Notes: generated by a model from the sequence alone, not told the origin. Shown: positions 1 to 6,398, counted from the first letter of the stretch. The stretch: 6,605 nt of DNA from Candidatus Hodarchaeota archaeon (GCA_016839955.1 JAEOTI010000018.1:1-6605), one strand, 5' to 3'. Translations and numbers: made by a program.

Positions 1-846
1 ACTGTCCAAGATAACACAAAAAATGGAATTACTTTGAATGGATCAGATTTTTGCAAGATAACTGATAATCATGTGATAAATAGTGGTAATAATGGTATAA
101 ATTTGATTAATTCATCCCATCATAATATCATTGGTAACAATGTTACAATTAGCGTTTTCTATGGAATTTACTTGGATGCTGATTCAAGTGATGTCGTCTT
201 ATGGCTTAATGTCCTTTCAAGCAGCGGATCAGCAAATGGAGTGGATTATAATGGGAATAATCTTTGGGATAATGGAACCCATGGAAATTGGTGGGATGAT
301 TATTCTGGAGTAGATAACAACAATGATGGCATAGGGGACACTCCTTATTCCATTGATGGTATTCCTGGTATTTATGACCGTTATCCCTTAATATTACCTT
401 CAGGAGCAGATATTTGGCCTCCTACAATTGATAGTCCCGATGATATTACCTTTGAAGAAGGTGAGACAGGGTACGAAATTCAATGGGTCCCAATTGATGG
501 TGATCCCGCTAGTTACTCTATCTACCGTGATGGAAATCTTGTGGGTAATTATGATTGGACTGGTGCGTCAATTTACTTTTCATTCGAATTCGCGACTCTA
601 GCTCCCGGCACCTACAACTATACTATTGTAGTCTACGATCAAAGTGGGAACTGGGTTAGCGATACTGTTATCATCACCATTACTGAATCTACTGTTTCTA
701 GTTCTGAAAGCGAATCAGAAACTAGCTCAGACTCTAAGACAGAAGAACCTTCTACAACTTCCCCCGGTTTTACTATCAGTCTCTTAGTGGTGATTGGGAT
801 ATGCTTCGCTATCTTTAGACGCTCTCATCAAAGGAGAAGAAAATAA
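1..846 (+). CDS. Secreted NosD-like beta-helix surface protein with Ig-like domain and PGF-type C-terminal anchor (5'-partial)
   Basis: The frame is open from base 1, so the start lies upstream of the window; 281 codons and the TAA stop are present. Numbering from the first visible codon, residues 1-75 are Asn/Gly-rich short repeats typical of a right-handed parallel beta-helix (NosD/CASH type). Residues 95-130 carry the hallmark tail of archaeal NosD-like proteins: GNWWDDYSG, then NNNDGIGDTPYSIDG, then DRYPL. Residues 140-228 form an Ig/fibronectin-like beta-sandwich opening with PPTIDSP and containing LAPGTYNYTIVVYDQSGNW. Residues 229-253 are a Ser/Glu/Thr-rich linker. Then come SPGF (254-257), a hydrophobic segment (about 258-271) and a basic tail, RRSHQRRRK. 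That layout matches a PGF-CTERM-like surface anchor, either cleaved by an archaeosortase or kept as a simple membrane anchor. It is probably an outward-facing cell-surface protein; the ligand is unknown. NosD family membership does not imply nitrous oxide reductase maturation here. Confidence 0.85.
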   Translation, partial: TVQDNTKNGITLNGSDFCKITDNHVINSGNNGINLINSSHHNIIGNNVTISVFYGIYLDADSSDVVLWLNVLSSSGSANGVDYNGNNLWDNGTHGNWWDDYSGVDNNNDGIGDTPYSIDGIPGIYDRYPLILPSGADIWPPTIDSPDDITFEEGETGYEIQWVPIDGDPASYSIYRDGNLVGNYDWTGASIYFSFEFATLAPGTYNYTIVVYDQSGNWVSDTVIITITESTVSSSESESETSSDSKTEEPSTTSPGFTISLLVVIGICFAIFRRSHQRRRK

Positions 847-850
847 TAGT

Positions 851-1657
851 TTAAAATTGGATTTTTGAAGATGCCGGAAATTCCGGCTCTCTCTTTTTCT
901 TTTTTTTCAATTTTTTTAATATGTAGATAACCCATGGCGGGATAGTTGTTTCGTTAATCCATTTGTAAGGTTCTGTATCCTTTGCTAAAGGAGTGTAAAC
1001 TTTCTCTATTTCCAAACTTATATTTTTATAAACCTCTTCATATGCCTGATTTGTCCACAAAATATCCTCTACTGGTCTTTGATCATCAATATCGGTGATT
1101 ATGATTTTTACTTTTTCCCCGCTTGTGGCTCTCTGATTCTCTGGAAAATTTTTTGTTGAAAAAGATACCCATTCGTGCATATATATTTCTGGACTCGAAA
1201 CTAAGCTAATGATCTTTCCATCATCTTTTAGAAGCTCTTTTAACCCTTGAGATATTTGTGTTTTCTTCTCAAAGGTTGGAATATTATCGAAAGTAAAAAC
1301 TGAGAGTATTAAATCAAAAGTGTTGACTTGGAATTGACTATAGCTTCCATCTTCTACTAACATGTATTTTCCATTAGGATCTATCTCTTGGGCTTTTTTT
1401 ATCATATCTTCAGCGATATCTATTCCAATGACCTCAAATCCCAACGTTTGTAGAAATCTAGTAGAACGACCTGTACCACATCCAAAATCTATTGCTTTTC
1501 TACCCTTTACATGTTCGGATATGATTTTTGGCAAATCTCGGTAAGCTAAATAATAAGTACCGTGGAATTCCAGTTTGGAATATGCATCAGCCCTTTTTTT
1601 GTCTTCGTACGTATTCTTAAATTGCATTTTTGATTTCCCAACAAGATTAAGATTCAT
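851..1657 (-). CDS. Class I SAM-dependent methyltransferase, substrate unknown
   Basis: A 268-residue soluble Rossmann-fold methyltransferase of the small-molecule type (Methyltransf_11/25-like). Motif I is AIDFGCGTGRSTRFL (55-69), binding S-adenosylmethionine. The acidic end of beta-2 is in EVIGIDIAEDM (75-85; D80 is the likely ribose-binding acid). FDLILSVFTFDNI (114-126) is the post-I beta-4 motif, and LLKDDGKIISLVS (142-154) precedes beta-5. The C-terminal half (about 180-248) holds the less conserved substrate region. The protein ends in an unusual Lys-rich stretch (K248-K255) and a short REPEFPASSKIQF tail, encoded by the sequence that serves as the opposite gene's terminator. The start is uncertain: a second ATG, 10 codons in (1625-1627), gives MQFKNTYEDKKRADAY, which looks like the usual family N-terminus; neither ATG has a Shine-Dalgarno. 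The gene is divergent from the TPR gene. The methyl acceptor (metabolite, lipid or protein) cannot be read from the sequence. Confidence 0.85.
   Translation of the reverse strand: MNLNLVGKSKMQFKNTYEDKKRADAYSKLEFHGTYYLAYRDLPKIISEHVKGRKAIDFGCGTGRSTRFLQTLGFEVIGIDIAEDMIKKAQEIDPNGKYMLVEDGSYSQFQVNTFDLILSVFTFDNIPTFEKKTQISQGLKELLKDDGKIISLVSSPEIYMHEWVSFSTKNFPENQRATSGEKVKIIITDIDDQRPVEDILWTNQAYEEVYKNISLEIEKVYTPLAKDTEPYKWINETTIPPWVIYILKKLKKKKKREPEFPASSKIQF
873..917 (+). terminator. Hairpin plus oligo-T terminator of the surface-protein gene
   Basis: GCCGGAA and TTCCGGC (873-887) form a perfect inverted repeat of 7 bp arms around one base, realistically a 5-6 bp GC-rich stem with a small loop. It is followed on the + strand by T-rich sequence with runs of 5, 8 and 7 T (894-898, 900-907, 911-917). 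It starts 26 bp after the surface gene's stop and has the right orientation to terminate it. It lies wholly inside the 3' coding end of the convergent methyltransferase gene. Archaeal termination depends mainly on the T-tracts, so the hairpin may serve as a 3'-end stabiliser. Confidence 0.7.
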
Positions 1658-1742
1658 TCTGAATTCAAATATTCTTAACCAAAAGAAAATAAAAAAAAAA
1701 CTATGTGTAGTGCTTACTATTGAAGGATCTTTTGAAGCTTAA

Positions 1743-1750
1743 TTTATAAA
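1743..1750 (+). promoter_or_regulatory. TATA box of the TPR/DNA-methyltransferase unit
   Basis: TTTATAAA, preceded by a purine/A-rich AAGCTTAA stretch that could act as BRE, lies 59 bp before the ATG at 1809. Transcription would begin about 25 bp downstream, near 1773-1780, giving a leader of roughly 30 nt. A weak Shine-Dalgarno-like GGGG (1800-1803) precedes the ATG by 5 nt. The 151-bp gap 1658-1808 also has to hold the promoter of the divergent methyltransferase, for which I see no convincing TATA box. Confidence 0.55.
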
Positions 1751-1808
1751 AATAAAAATAAGTTGAAAATTCTGAACATATTAATTACAAGTGTAGTCTG
1801 GGGATTAT

Positions 1809-3230
1809 ATGGCTAACATCATTCAGGGATTTACAAAGGAAGATCTTCAGATTAAACTTATTCAAGCCCAAGAACTCGTAAATAAGTGTGAACTTGAAAC
1901 AGCATTTTCTCTTCTTACTGAAGTCGAAGAAATTGTTACAAAATCAGATTATTTGAGTAATTTAGAAGTTGATACTCTAGCTGAATTTGGTAAACTATAC
2001 TGGAGGAAGGGGGAGTTCAAATTGGCAAATAAATATTTAGATAAAGCTATTAAGAAGGGTAGGTCTAATAACTATTATCACGGGTTAGCATACGCATTAA
2101 ATTACCGAGCGAATATTGAATGGGCTATGGGAAAATTCACAAATGCTAAAACCCTATATTCCGAAAGTTTTAACCTTAGACAACGAATCGGAGATAAAGA
2201 GGGAATTTCTACTTCTATATTGAATCTCGGTTTAATATCTGTTGAATTGGGGGATCTTGACAAAGCTATTGAAAACTTTGAGGAAGCTATCACTCTTAGT
2301 CGCAAGATTAAAACAATTGGTGCAACTTCTACTCTGATAATTGCTTTAAATAACCTCGCAGAAATGCACGTTTGGTATGGTGACCTAGATTTAGCACGAC
2401 CTCTTCTATTTGAGGCCCGAGATCTATCGCATAAAATAGATAAACAAGATGGAGAGACTTGGTGTATTCAGAATCTTGGACTTCTTTCTTGGGCAAGAGG
2501 TGACATTGAACCCGCCCGGAATATGTTAGAAGAAAGTTTAGATAGATGGAAAAAATTAGGAATAAAAGATCGAAATTATATTGAAAATCTTGTAAAACTT
2601 GCGGGTGTTCTTATAGACTTGGAAAAATATGAACCTGCAACGCTGCTACTTGAAAGGGCCCAATGCGACGCTAAAGCTCTTGAATCAGAATTCATTTCAT
2701 TATATATCTCATATTACTTCGGGTATCTTGAAAAATCACGTGGAAATTACGCAAATGCAGATGAATTTTTCAGAACGTGTTTAATTAGTGCAAAGGATCA
2801 GGGAAATTTCGAATACACCGTGAAATCTCTTGTTGAACTAGCTTATCAAGCATTATTAGAATATAAACGACTTTTAGACGATGAAAGCTTTGACACAGCT
2901 CAAAAGCTAATTCAAGATCTATTTGAGACAGCTAGTCACCATAAAATGGTTCCAATTCAAACAGAAGCGAAAATACTTCAAGGAATGCTGATGAGTTCTG
3001 TTATGGATTATGATCAGGCCTTTAGTACTTTTACTGAGGCGTTACAGTTAAGTAAAACTAAAAAATTACCAAAACAAACAGAATTTATTCAACATCAAAT
3101 TGAGAAAATTAAATTGCTAAAAAACCGTGCTCAGAAGTATGTTCAAACCCAATCACAAGAAGATCAAATTACAGAAATCCAAGCCTACCTTAAGAAATTT
3201 TCTCATACATTAAAAGCAATTCAAACCTAG
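1809..3230 (+). CDS. Tetratricopeptide-repeat protein
   Basis: A 473-residue protein built almost entirely of TPR helix pairs, a protein-protein interaction solenoid. Repeats with recognisable consensus (small residue at position 8, Ala at 20) lie at about 57-86 (LYWRKGEFKLANKYLDKAI), 96-129 (IEWAMGKFTNAKTLYSES), 136-169 (GLISVELGDLDKAIENFEEA), 178-211 (EMHVWYGDLDLARPLLFEA), 218-251 (GLLSWARGDIEPARNMLEES), 259-290, 298-331 (GYLEKSRGNYANADEFF) and 385-416 (YDQAFSTFTEALQLS). Degenerate repeats are likely at 15-45 and 341-376. A charged Lys/Gln-rich helix closes the protein (about 428-470). There is no signal peptide, membrane segment or fused catalytic domain, so it is probably a cytosolic adaptor. 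The DNA methyltransferase gene begins 34 bp downstream, with no T-tract between them, suggesting co-transcription. A partner cannot be identified from the repeats alone; generic archaeal TPR scaffolding is the default reading. Confidence 0.9.
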   Translation: MANIIQGFTKEDLQIKLIQAQELVNKCELETAFSLLTEVEEIVTKSDYLSNLEVDTLAEFGKLYWRKGEFKLANKYLDKAIKKGRSNNYYHGLAYALNYRANIEWAMGKFTNAKTLYSESFNLRQRIGDKEGISTSILNLGLISVELGDLDKAIENFEEAITLSRKIKTIGATSTLIIALNNLAEMHVWYGDLDLARPLLFEARDLSHKIDKQDGETWCIQNLGLLSWARGDIEPARNMLEESLDRWKKLGIKDRNYIENLVKLAGVLIDLEKYEPATLLLERAQCDAKALESEFISLYISYYFGYLEKSRGNYANADEFFRTCLISAKDQGNFEYTVKSLVELAYQALLEYKRLLDDESFDTAQKLIQDLFETASHHKMVPIQTEAKILQGMLMSSVMDYDQAFSTFTEALQLSKTKKLPKQTEFIQHQIEKIKLLKNRAQKYVQTQSQEDQITEIQAYLKKFSHTLKAIQT

Positions 3231-3264
3231 AATCTATTCGAGGCAATTAAAGACTTGGTGCCGT

Positions 3265-4977
3265 ATGACTCATCTCTCGAAAGGGGAAACCATGTTTCAA
3301 CTTTTTTTAGAGGAGTTACAAAAATCTCCAGAGAGAATAATTCAAAATGACGAAGACATTATAGAAAAACAGATCATAAAACTCATAGATTTCGAAATCA
3401 GGAAGAAAAAAGGTCAAATACCAACTCCTGCAGACATAGCTCATCTTATGGCGTTATTAAGTCTAAATTCAAAGAATATAGCTTCAATTCTAGATCCTGC
3501 TATAGGTTCTGGAATATTAATTCGAAAGATCCTTGAACAATTACCTAAGGACAATACTCCAAAAGAAGTAGAAGTCGTGGGTTTTGATATTGATCCATTA
3601 ATGCTGGATGCTGCTGAAATCAATCTTCACACCATCTCAAAAAAGATTAAACTTCAGCAGAAGGATTTTCTTTCAGTCAAAATAGATAAGAAGTTCGATC
3701 TTGTTATCGCTAATCCCCCATACATTAAAAGTAATCAGATTCGAGAGAAATCTATACAATATTCAAGGATAGAAAACCAGTTTCATCTGACTCTAAATGG
3801 TACAACTGGAATGGACACATTATTTCTCCTTCATTCGATCATTTTCTTAAATCAAGGTGGAAGATTGGTTTTCCTCACACCTTCAGACTTTCTCAACTCT
3901 AGCTACGGAGTGAAAATCAAGAAAATTCTCCTAGAACATTTAACTCTTGAGTACTTAATTTATTTTGAAACCCCTGACTTTATTTTTGACGACGGTATGG
4001 CATCTGGGTTAATTACAATCGGTACAAAGGAAACATCAATAGCGAACGAAGTTAAACTCATTCAGATAAAAAACTGGTCAGATGCTAACTCTCTATTCAC
4101 AGAACTAAAAAGAAATGCTATAAAAGAACCTAATACGATCAAAAGGATCAAACAAGAAGAATTAAAACCAAGTACTAAATGGATTCCACTTTTCGACACT
4201 CAAATTTCATATCCAAGTGAAACATCCAATTTTGTCCCAATTTCAACCTTTTTTAATGTGAAAAGAGGAATTGCAACTGGAGCAAATGAATTTTTCACAC
4301 TAACTGAACAAGAAAAAGCTCAATGGAAAATAGATGATAAATATCTAAAGAAAGTGATAACAAAAGCACCTTACGCTAAACCACCTGTGTTTAATGAAAG
4401 CCATTATATAAAATTGCTAGAAACGGGGAAAAAGGCGTATTTGTTAGATATTCAGGATGAAGATCCGACCGATGACAAAATAAACGAATATCTTTCATTT
4501 GGTAAGACAAAGAATTTTCATACTAGATATCTAACAAAACATAGACAAAAATGGTTCTTTATGGAAAAAAGACAACCAGCAGCAATTCTAGTTAAAGTAT
4601 TCAACCGAAATAATTTCCAATTCATTTTAAATGAAACAAATTGTTTGAATTTAACCTGTTTCCATGCATTATATCCTAAAACCAAAGATAACTATTCAGA
4701 AGCAACTATTTGTTTTTTACAAACAAAATTTGGTTTAGATTCAATTAGATTGCAATTAAGACATTACGGTGGAGGTTTGAAGAAACTAGAACCAAGTGAT
4801 GTTGAACAGATCCTGATTCCCGACTTTTCCCTTTTCAGTCAAGAAGATCTTAATTCAATCTTACATATTTTTGAGCTGTGGAAAAGGGAAATAACCACCT
4901 CATCCGATTTGAAATCACGATTTGAGGTTTTATTTAAACATTTAACCTCTAAATATGCTTCTGAGAGACCTCTATAG
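3265..4977 (+). CDS. N6-adenine DNA methyltransferase, Eco57I/TaqI type, with target-recognition domain
   Basis: A 570-residue gamma-class (M.TaqI/Eco57I-like) enzyme, expected to transfer methyl from SAM to N6 of adenine in a specific DNA site. Motif X is around IPTPADIAHLMALLS (52-66). Motif I is ILDPAIGSG (75-83), motif II VGFDIDP (105-111), motif III about KDFL (133-136), and catalytic motif IV ANPPY (149-153, NPPY). GMDTLFLLHSIIFLNQGGRLVFLTP (182-206) is the later fold core. The C-terminal half (about 325-520) is a specificity domain: FFNVKRGIATGANEFF (329-344) and YGGGLKKLEPSDVEQI (501-516) are typical of it. The length suits a self-contained modification enzyme without a nuclease domain; no PD-(D/E)XK motif is apparent. 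Start: the ATG at 3265 has no ribosome site, while the in-frame ATG at 3292 (MFQLFLEEL) follows AAAGGGGAA (3281-3289) and may be the true start. No restriction gene is adjacent, so it looks solitary or part of a split system. Confidence 0.9.
   Translation: MTHLSKGETMFQLFLEELQKSPERIIQNDEDIIEKQIIKLIDFEIRKKKGQIPTPADIAHLMALLSLNSKNIASILDPAIGSGILIRKILEQLPKDNTPKEVEVVGFDIDPLMLDAAEINLHTISKKIKLQQKDFLSVKIDKKFDLVIANPPYIKSNQIREKSIQYSRIENQFHLTLNGTTGMDTLFLLHSIIFLNQGGRLVFLTPSDFLNSSYGVKIKKILLEHLTLEYLIYFETPDFIFDDGMASGLITIGTKETSIANEVKLIQIKNWSDANSLFTELKRNAIKEPNTIKRIKQEELKPSTKWIPLFDTQISYPSETSNFVPISTFFNVKRGIATGANEFFTLTEQEKAQWKIDDKYLKKVITKAPYAKPPVFNESHYIKLLETGKKAYLLDIQDEDPTDDKINEYLSFGKTKNFHTRYLTKHRQKWFFMEKRQPAAILVKVFNRNNFQFILNETNCLNLTCFHALYPKTKDNYSEATICFLQTKFGLDSIRLQLRHYGGGLKKLEPSDVEQILIPDFSLFSQEDLNSILHIFELWKREITTSSDLKSRFEVLFKHLTSKYASERPL
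3281..3294 (+). promoter_or_regulatory. Shine-Dalgarno-like site favouring the internal start at 3292
   Basis: The purine run AAAGGGGAA lies a few bases before the in-frame ATG at 3292-3294, whereas the first ATG at 3265 is preceded by pyrimidine-containing GGTGCCGT. The shorter protein would be 561 residues and lose only MTHLSKGET, which is not part of any family motif. The match to the archaeal anti-SD is partial (GGGG rather than GGAGG), so the evidence is suggestive only. Confidence 0.35.
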
Positions 4978-4978
4978 T

Positions 4979-5031
4979 TGAATTATTAGAATTGAAACCA
5001 ATTTTTTTACATTTTCTTGTTTAATAATTCA
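4979..5031. repeat. AT-rich inverted repeat between convergent genes
   Basis: TGAATTATTA (4979-4988) is exactly the reverse complement of TAATAATTCA (5022-5031), giving 10 bp arms, with a G-T wobble possible on each side. The loop is about 33 nt. The left arm starts just after the DNA methyltransferase stop (TAG 4975-4977) and the right arm covers the stop of the opposing membrane-protein gene, so a transcript from either side could fold. Low GC and the long loop make it thermodynamically weak. Confidence 0.45.
5002..5023 (+). terminator. Oligo-T terminator after the DNA methyltransferase gene
   Basis: T7 (5002-5008) followed by ACATTTTCTTGTTT lies 25 bp after the stop codon on the + strand. 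Such T-tracts are the usual archaeal termination signal. The tract sits in the loop of the inverted repeat 4979-5031 and ends just short of the convergent gene's stop. Confidence 0.5.
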
Positions 5032-5331
5032 GGTTTCCGGTTGAAATCTGTCTCCAATTCTGTTTATTGCAATTTTAAATCCGACACAGACTATTGCTAC
5101 CATTAAGATTGGAATAAATGCAATGAAAAGAGCTGCGATAGTAAAATTAATAATTATTAATAGCCCCAAGGTAATTGATAATAAACGGAGAATTTGCACC
5201 CATAAATCTGCTTCATAGTGTCCTTTTCCTCCTAATTCTTGTTGTGCTGTGTTTCTCCTTAGAAAATGACCATTTTTTTTATACAAACTTCCCATTTCAT
5301 ACGATGTTGCTCTTTCTGTTCGCAACCACAT
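5029..5331 (-). CDS. Small membrane protein of unknown function
   Basis: A 100-residue protein that I do not recognise. Residues 1-42 are polar and basic (R4, R7, K18, K19, R25, R26), with a Gly-containing QELGGKGHYEADLW stretch. From about 46 to 88 the chain is continuously hydrophobic (ILRLLSITLGLLIIINFTIA, then ALFIAFIPILMVAIVCVGF), long enough for two membrane helices with a short turn near A67-P74. The C-terminal tail carries K86, R91 and R95. Positive charge on both ends predicts a helical hairpin with both termini in the cytosol. No enzyme motif is visible. An in-frame ATG 12 codons later (5293-5295, MGSLYKKNGHF) is an alternative start; a weak GGAAG lies upstream of the first ATG. It is convergent with the DNA methyltransferase, with no operon partner. 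Its coherent charge and hydrophobicity pattern supports a real gene. Confidence 0.6.
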   Translation of the reverse strand: MWLRTERATSYEMGSLYKKNGHFLRRNTAQQELGGKGHYEADLWVQILRLLSITLGLLIIINFTIAALFIAFIPILMVAIVCVGFKIAINRIGDRFQPET

Positions 5332-5627
5332 TGTTATTAGCTTCCAATTAATTATTATTGCTAGATCACACTTACAACATTTGTATAATTTGTAACTATT
5401 TAAACTTTGTCTAAGTTGTACTCAAAATCATGAATTTACTTGTTAAGGTGAAAAACTCAAAAAATCAAAAACCTTTGATGAACTCTACCTATACATAAGT
5501 AAGCGCAATAAGTTGGACGAAATATTCAAACAACAGAAAAAACGCTAATTAAAAGAGATTCGAAATATTATCTAGCCGAATTTAATAAAAATATTAAATA
5601 AAAAGGAAGCAAAAACAAAATGAATTA
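5332..5627. other. Intergenic AT-rich region without a recognisable gene
   Basis: This 296-bp gap lies upstream of the membrane-protein gene and downstream of the GTPase gene. I find no convincing ORF, tRNA or C/D-box sRNA (a lone TGATGA near 5476 has no partnering CTGA boxes). The minus-strand sequence AATTATACAAA (about 5379-5389) could be a TATA element for the membrane-protein gene. Its right end holds the T-rich termination zone of the GTPase gene. Confidence 0.5.
5583..5620 (-). terminator. T-rich termination zone after the GTPase gene
   Basis: Read on the minus strand just after the GTPase stop, the sequence contains TTTTGTTTTTGC, then CCTTTTTATTT and AATATTTTTATT, that is, several T4-T5 runs within 45 bp. 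There is no strong hairpin. Clustered T-runs of this kind are enough for archaeal RNA polymerase termination. Confidence 0.45.
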
Positions 5628-6179
5628 TTACTTATCTAATTGTTTTGCCAGTGTGATTTTTATTGCGAGATGAAAGGCATCATTAATACTGGATCCAGTA
5701 GATGAAGATGTAGATATGTAATGTTCTATGTTATGTTTCTCTTGAAATTTCTTTATCTCCTCTTCTGAAACTATCTGTTTGAGATCTTTTTTCATTCCCA
5801 CCAGGAGAACCGGTGTATTCTTTTCGAGATGTCGATGAAAGACCTCAAGCCATTCAGGTAATACTTCCAGCGTTTCAGGTCGTGTTAGATCAAAGGAGAG
5901 AAATGCAACATGAGTCCCTGCAAGATACATTGGAAGGACTGTTCGAAATCGTTCTTCTCCAGAAAAATCCCAAAGTTGGAGGGTGAATTTACGTAAGCCT
6001 TGGTCAGGAACTTCGTCTTCAGCCAACGTAATATTTTTTAAGGCAAAATCCACGCCTAAGGTTTTTTTCGTCTTGATATTGAACACACCACTAATAAAAC
6101 GTGTGCAAAGACTAGTTTTACCAACTGATGCAGGTCCAATTAGGACTATTTTGTGAATCACAGTTTCATCGATTGCCAT
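5628..6179 (-). CDS. Rab/Ras-like small GTPase with altered catalytic, G4 and G5 motifs
   Basis: A 183-residue P-loop GTPase of the Ras superfamily, closest in pattern to Rab. The ATG at 6177-6179 is preceded by GGAG six bases upstream; a longer frame using TTG at 6192-6194 would add five residues and is unlikely. G1 is GPASVGKTS (15-23). Switch I is KKTLGVDF (38-45; T40 the Mg2+-coordinating Thr), the Rab TIGVDF pattern. G3 is LWDFSGEERF (69-78), where Glu75 replaces the catalytic Gln of WDTAGQERF. G4 is LLVGMKKDL (125-133), with Met129 in place of the Asn of NKxD. G5 reads STSSSTG (156-162) where Rab has ETSAKTG, so the SAK Lys is lost. The tail ends KQLDK with no Cys, so there is no prenylation site. 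It likely acts as a cytosolic or adaptor-recruited switch, with slow or altered nucleotide handling. No GAP, GEF or longin gene is adjacent. Confidence 0.9.
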   Translation of the reverse strand: MAIDETVIHKIVLIGPASVGKTSLCTRFISGVFNIKTKKTLGVDFALKNITLAEDEVPDQGLRKFTLQLWDFSGEERFRTVLPMYLAGTHVAFLSFDLTRPETLEVLPEWLEVFHRHLEKNTPVLLVGMKKDLKQIVSEEEIKKFQEKHNIEHYISTSSSTGSSINDAFHLAIKITLAKQLDK

Positions 6180-6228
6180 TTTAAACTCCAACAATTTCCA
6201 AATGGTCTAGAGGTATTTTCTATCTTAC

Positions 6229-6245
6229 TTTTTTTAAAATATTAG
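6229..6245 (-). promoter_or_regulatory. Possible TATA element of the GTPase gene
   Basis: On the minus strand, AATATTTTAAAAAAA lies about 50-65 bp upstream of the GTPase ATG, which would place the transcription start about 25-35 nt before the ATG. It is A/T-rich but not a strict TTTATA match, and the surrounding sequence is AT-rich too, so this is tentative. Confidence 0.3.
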
Positions 6246-6388
6246 TGCTATTTCAATTTATTACTTCTTAGTATATTGTTTAACATATTTTTCTTGTATG
6301 ACCAGCAAAAATGAATCTTTTATTTCAAAAGTAGTCAAATGAGTAGTTCACATCATTCATTGTTATCTTTCAGCCCTCTCTCTTCAAA

Positions 6389-6398
6389 CTTTATAAAG
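6389..6398 (+). promoter_or_regulatory. TATA box (palindromic) of the tnpB-like gene
   Basis: CTTTATAAAG is a perfect 10-bp palindrome containing an ideal archaeal TATA core, preceded by TTCAAA. A transcript starting about 25 bp downstream (near 6420) would include the ribosome site GAGGT (6426-6430), 9 nt before the ATG at 6440. TATA, start zone, Shine-Dalgarno and ATG are spaced as expected. Because the core is palindromic, it could in principle also act toward the minus strand, though the GTPase start is 210 bp away. Confidence 0.55.

Noticed and set aside
131..313. 60-residue + strand frame inside the surface-protein gene
   Set aside because: Out-of-frame shadow of a clearly coding beta-helix region; Met/Ile/Trp-rich translation with no family pattern.
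1362..1544. 60-residue + strand frame opposite the SAM methyltransferase
   Set aside because: Antisense shadow over motif I of the real gene.
2102..2305. 67-residue minus strand frame inside the TPR gene
   Set aside because: Antisense shadow of well-formed TPR repeats; no ribosome site or homology pattern.
3441..3623. 60-residue minus strand frame inside the DNA methyltransferase
   Set aside because: Antisense shadow of motifs X to II of the real enzyme.
3265..4977. Type IIG restriction-modification fusion or BREX PglX
   Set aside because: No nuclease motif precedes the methyltransferase core, the protein is much shorter than PglX, and no BREX partner genes are present.
5430..5498. 22-codon ORF on the + strand in the intergenic region (MNLLVKVKNS...)
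   Set aside because: No Shine-Dalgarno, no recognisable motif, and a length and composition expected by chance in AT-rich DNA.
5470..5500. Possible C/D-box sRNA suggested by TGATGA
   Set aside because: No CTGA D or D' boxes at suitable spacing and no flanking terminal stem.
6339..6361. AATGA / TCATT hairpin as the left-end stem of an IS605 element
   Set aside because: Five AT-rich base pairs with a long loop are not distinctive, and no cleavage tetranucleotide could be tied to it.
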